A DNA stretch of 64,000 nt from Lingula anatina. Its lineage: Eukaryota > Brachiopoda > Lingulata > Lingulida > Lingulidae. Where the stretch lies: the NCBI RefSeq assembly GCF_001039355.2, contig NW_019773737.1, positions 1-64,000 of the forward strand, written 5' to 3'. The position numbers were made by a program, and so were the translations under genes. Shown in pieces: positions 61,301 to 64,000 of the stretch. The notes under the pieces are model-generated. The model ran no database searches. It worked only from the letters and a program-made list of their open reading frames with translations, and had not been told where the DNA came from. Positions within the stretch are counted from its first letter, which is position 1, and each line of letters begins with the position of its first letter.

Positions 61301-62737
61301 GTTTTTCTTCAAACTTTAAACAAGAATATTTCTGAGTGACTGAAGAAGATATACTTTTGTAGACTTGGTGAGGGTTCTGGGGCTGTACATCTTTTATGGT
61401 TAATGTCAAGTTATGTGATCACATATTTTCCGAGAATGCTCCCTCCTTTTATGCTTGATATTGTAAATGGGTTCTGTGGCAGTTAATTTGAAGTTATGAT
61501 CTTAAATTAGTTCTATTACAGTTTAATGTAATGTTATCTCACATTTTCAGAGAATGCTACCTCCCCAGCCAGTGAAGGTGCCCAGTCTCCTGTCATGGAG
61601 CCTGCTCTGCCCATTAGTACAATCTACATCATAGGAGCTTTGTGTGGTGGAGTTGTCCTGATACTAGTCGTGTTTGTGGCCACCTATTTCTGTGTTGCTG
61701 TGCGTAGGATGGATCAGAAATACCATACACCTCCACAAGAAGATGTGGAAATAGATCTAAATGATATACCTGCTAACATTTCATATCATCGACGAAGTCC
61801 TATTGAAATGCTTCACCCACACCTTGAAACACTAGAGTATCCCAGGAACAATATACTTTATATGAAAGACATTGGCCAAGGAGCATTTGGACGGGTCTTC
61901 CAGGCTAAAGCGCCTCATATAGTTAAAGGAGAAGAGTTGACTTTGATAGCTGTAAAAATGTTAAAGGAAGATGCTACTGATGATATGAGGAGGGATTTTG
62001 AAAGAGAAGCATCCCTGATGGTAGACTTTGACCATCCAAACATAGTAAGATTAATTGGAGTGTGTGCAATAGGCCAGCCTATGTGTTTACTGTTTGAATA
62101 TATGGCAAGAGGGGACCTGAATGACTTTTTACGCACGTGTAGTCCGGATCATTTCATTGTTAGGCGAAGGAGCAACGAAGCTATGACAAATGATGTTCCC
62201 AAGTTAGACCATATACAACAGCTTGAGATTGCTAAACAGATAGCAGCTGGAATGGTGTACTTATCTGAGAGGAACTTTGTTCACAGAGACTTGGCCACAA
62301 GAAACTGCCTTGTGGGGAATGAAATGGTTGTGAAAATAGCAGATTTTGGATTAGCAAGGCAGATTGATTCTGTAATAGATTTCTATAAAGGTGACGAGAG
62401 TGATGCAATACCAATTCGTTGGATGCCACTGGAGACTATATTGTACAATCAGTTTTCACTAAGATCAGATATCTGGTCCTTTGGAGTGGTGCTCTGGGAA
62501 ATTTTCTCATTCGCATTACAGCCATATTATGGTATGACACATGAAGAAGTGGTGCAGTATGTAAAAGCAGGGAAAATCTTGTCATGTCCTGACAACACAC
62601 CTGCAGAGGTATATGAGATTATGAAGATGTGCTGGAGCAAGAAACCCGATGTCCGACCTTTGTTTCCAAGTCTCTTTAGGTCCATTTGCATTCTGCAGAA
62701 CAATCTAAGCAACATGAAAAAAGTTGACAGGTTATGA
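48971..62737 (+). CDS. MUSK: MuSK-like receptor tyrosine kinase (2 Ig, Frizzled CRD, kringle, TM, kinase)
   Basis: MuSK is the agrin/LRP4/Wnt-responsive receptor that organises neuromuscular synapses in vertebrates; its invertebrate role is unclear. Exons: 48971-49028, 54907-55185, 57046-57170, 58809-58956, 59390-59399 (10 nt), 59936-60187, 60500-60699, 60907-61152, 61551-62737. Phases agree and total 2505 nt (834 residues). Order: signal peptide [16 protein letters not shown]; Ig1 ([15 protein letters not shown]); Ig2 ([20 protein letters not shown]); CRD with ten Cys; kringle ending [11 protein letters not shown] about residues 464-490; kinase with GQGAFGRVF, Lys575 in VAVK-type [22 protein letters not shown], and [20 protein letters not shown] before the kinase and [15 protein letters not shown] favour MuSK over ROR (ROR has HKDLAARN and DLGLSR). 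Odd: only two Ig domains, an altered activation loop, no NPXY, and a C-terminus VDRL. Confidence 0.93.
49029..52901 (+). other. MuSK intron 1, first part
   Basis: No exon or transposon recognised in 3.9 kb. There is a poly-T tract of about 29 nt at 52310-52338. Confidence 0.5.
52310..52338. repeat. Poly-T tract
   Basis: About 29 uninterrupted T. It could be the oligo-A tail of a minus-strand retroposed sequence, but no retroposon body was recognised next to it. Confidence 0.9.
52902..54449 (+). mobile_element. Composite of palindrome-headed repeats, copies C and D, with about 160-bp core tandem repeats
   Basis: Copy C starts with the palindrome at 52902-52931, has a CGTCGC/CGATGC microsatellite (about 52947-52988), then core tandem repeats. 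Copy D starts with a shortened palindrome at 54094-54117, has the microsatellite at about 54131-54165 and one core unit, and ends at the family 3' end (CAGCTTTGCTGCCTTGTT, about 54432-54449). Between them, 54017-54082 matches copy A 12405-12470 ('ctattttgggcactgctcc', 'gaccatttaag', 'tcacttactgttctcaaac'), so C and D are probably adjacent full-length elements rather than nested ones. Confidence 0.65.
53050..53460 (+). repeat. Core tandem repeats, period about 160 bp
   Basis: The landmark ACGCAGGTCAAGTTCGAAAATC occurs at about 53072, 53232 and 53391. Each is followed by 'gggccattatt', 'gttatgctgttttttca' and 'cagcatatatgcaac'. Two and a half units are present. A 126-codon ORF (53124-53504) runs through them only because the unit is free of stops in that frame. 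Confidence 0.85.
55186..57045 (+). other. MuSK intron 2
   Basis: 1.86 kb without recognised exon or transposon. Small direct repeats of 'aatcagattttaaatcgg' type lie at about 55460-55525. The block 56040-56345 is compositionally distinct; see findings. Confidence 0.45.
57171..58808 (+). other. MuSK intron 3, no recognised element
   Basis: AT-rich, no exon, RNA gene or transposon recognised. Confidence 0.45.
59390..59399 (+). CDS. MUSK: 10-nt MuSK microexon
   Basis: The sequence AACCAGCAAG lies between a good acceptor (acaattag) and donor (GTAAGTTG). The exon 58809-58956 ends in phase 1 and 59936-60187 begins in phase 2; these ten bases bridge them, giving VVG[17 protein letters not shown]. 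Skipping it shifts the frame. It forms the hinge between Ig2 and the Frizzled CRD. Confidence 0.75.
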
Positions 62738-64000
62738 CAACAGACGTGTGGCCATCTACCCTGAGTATAGTAAGGATAGTCATTCATCATGCAATTGCCA
62801 AACATAAGAGATTGGTGGTAAATATTCTGCAGTGTACCTTAAGCTTTGCTGCAATACAGACATTCCACCACTTGAAGGGACCTACATATTAACATATTGT
62901 TTGGCTGCTGTGAAAGAGTGGCCACACCCTGGAAAAGAGTTCATAATGGCTTGTTTCACCTGTATCACGTAATTGTATGTGTGTGGAAGATGTAAGAATT
63001 GCATGTTTAGATTGTTTGGTTTTGAAAACATATCGACAGCATATCATCAAAGACTGCTTTAAAGACAGCATAAATTTCTCAATTTTTCACTTTTTTGTAA
63101 AAAAAAATCTTGAGCATGAAAAAATGTCTATTTGTCTGTATATATGTTTGTAATTTTTTTCTGCAGCAAAATGTAAAATTTTGACTGCTGTCCCTAATCA
63201 TGTTTTCAAATTTTTTCTTTGTACATATTCATTGTTTGATAGCAAATCATTTTTGATAATTTTACAAATGCATTACCACCATTTTTATGAATATTTTAAA
63301 TCAGAATCTCATGAAGTTCCATGCATCAATCTGAATTATTTGCTGTTTAGGCTGTTTGTTCACTATAACCATATTGACCATGAGCTGTTTGTCCAATTAT
63401 AATGGTGTCATACTTGTTACCACAATCAGTCATATCATATGTTTTTCATGTTTTTATAAAGTTGATATTTGTGTATTTATCTCATACACCCACAAATATG
63501 ACATTTAGTTGTCTTCCATAACAGACAAATTACACACCTCCCATAACCATAATATCATCTTGAATGTCATGTCAGAATCAATGAATAATAACTTAATATT
63601 TAATATGTTAGTCCTAAGCCCTTTGATATTTTTGTCAGGTCTTCCATAATAGTAACTGATGTTTTTTAAGATGATCATCCCAGTGCCATTTTTGCTATCA
63701 AAATATGCCAAAAAAATGCATTATGGTTATATGACACGTGTAACTTATCTTGGTGAAAGTAGTCTCGCTTGATAGGATTGTTTGACCTGACCTTTGCATT
63801 CCCAACCATGAAAATATACCTCAAGAATTTGACAATCATATGTAGATAGCCACAACCTGCTAACTGCTCATAATGGAAGGTGTGGCAAGTTTTGTAATAA
63901 CAATGTCAACATGCCAACAAGAAAACTTACATATGGATATTTTGAATGTAGTACAACTTGGTTGTTTTCAAAGACCAACTCAGAGACTGTTATATGTATT
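62738..64000 (+). other. MuSK 3' UTR and downstream flank
   Basis: AT-rich sequence without coding signal. No canonical AATAAA was noticed in the sense strand, so the transcript end is undefined; the remainder is intergenic as far as the window goes. Confidence 0.45.

Noticed and set aside
61551-62737. Assignment of the kinase gene to ROR because of the Ig-CRD-kringle ectodomain
   Set aside because: The kinase has [22 protein letters not shown] and [15 protein letters not shown], which are MuSK-type; ROR kinases have HKDLAARN and a DLG motif.

Overview
This is intron-rich, AT-rich metazoan nuclear DNA. It has GT-AG introns, long AT-rich introns, several families of DNA transposon, and genes that read as one-to-one orthologues of vertebrate genes but with invertebrate-level divergence. 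The MuSK-type receptor, combined with repeats resembling the 'pearl'/Helentron-like elements of bivalves, suggests a lophotrochozoan, most likely a mollusc. That assignment is inference. Three single N bases (12394, 33883, 44957) look like collapsed assembly gaps.

Layout. (1) 150-25515, + strand: 3' part of a MADD/Rab3-GEP (DENN-domain) gene. I placed 30 constitutive exons by reading-frame continuity, which together give 1512 codons plus stop, and one alternative exon near the 3' end that would swap the C-terminus. (2) 27.8-33.6 kb: a repeat-rich intergenic stretch. An LTR retrotransposon (28794-31458, TSD TCTTT) sits inside a decayed hAT-like transposase ORF, and excising it on paper rejoins the hAT-like frame. 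(3) 33607-36877, - strand: a complete six-exon HSPBP1 (Hsp70 nucleotide-exchange factor). (4) 37284-45370, + strand: SAMM50 (mitochondrial outer-membrane beta-barrel insertase), transcribed divergently from HSPBP1 across about 400 bp. One exon near its 3' end is missing, probably in the gap marked by the N at 44957. (5) 48971-62737, + strand: a complete MuSK-like receptor tyrosine kinase (two Ig domains, ten-cysteine Frizzled CRD, kringle, TM and a kinase encoded in one exon). It includes a 10-nt microexon and a uORF that overlaps the start codon.

Mobile DNA. SAMM50 introns hold three unrelated DNA transposons: an 888-bp element with near-perfect 230-bp inverted repeats and a 9-bp TSD, a 1414-bp Tc1-like element, and a 520-bp foldback element with TSD TAA. 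A palindrome-headed repeat family occurs five times, in MADD, HSPBP1 and MuSK introns. Further MITE-like foldbacks lie in MADD and HSPBP1 introns.

The genes are housekeeping or neuronal and not functionally linked, apart from the HSPBP1/SAMM50 head-to-head pair, where a cytosolic chaperone cofactor and a mitochondrial protein-biogenesis gene may share a promoter. I did not find a dedicated new multi-gene system. The most unusual items are the MuSK activation-loop and juxtamembrane changes, the MuSK microexon and uORF, the MADD C-terminal switch, and the nested and foldback transposons.
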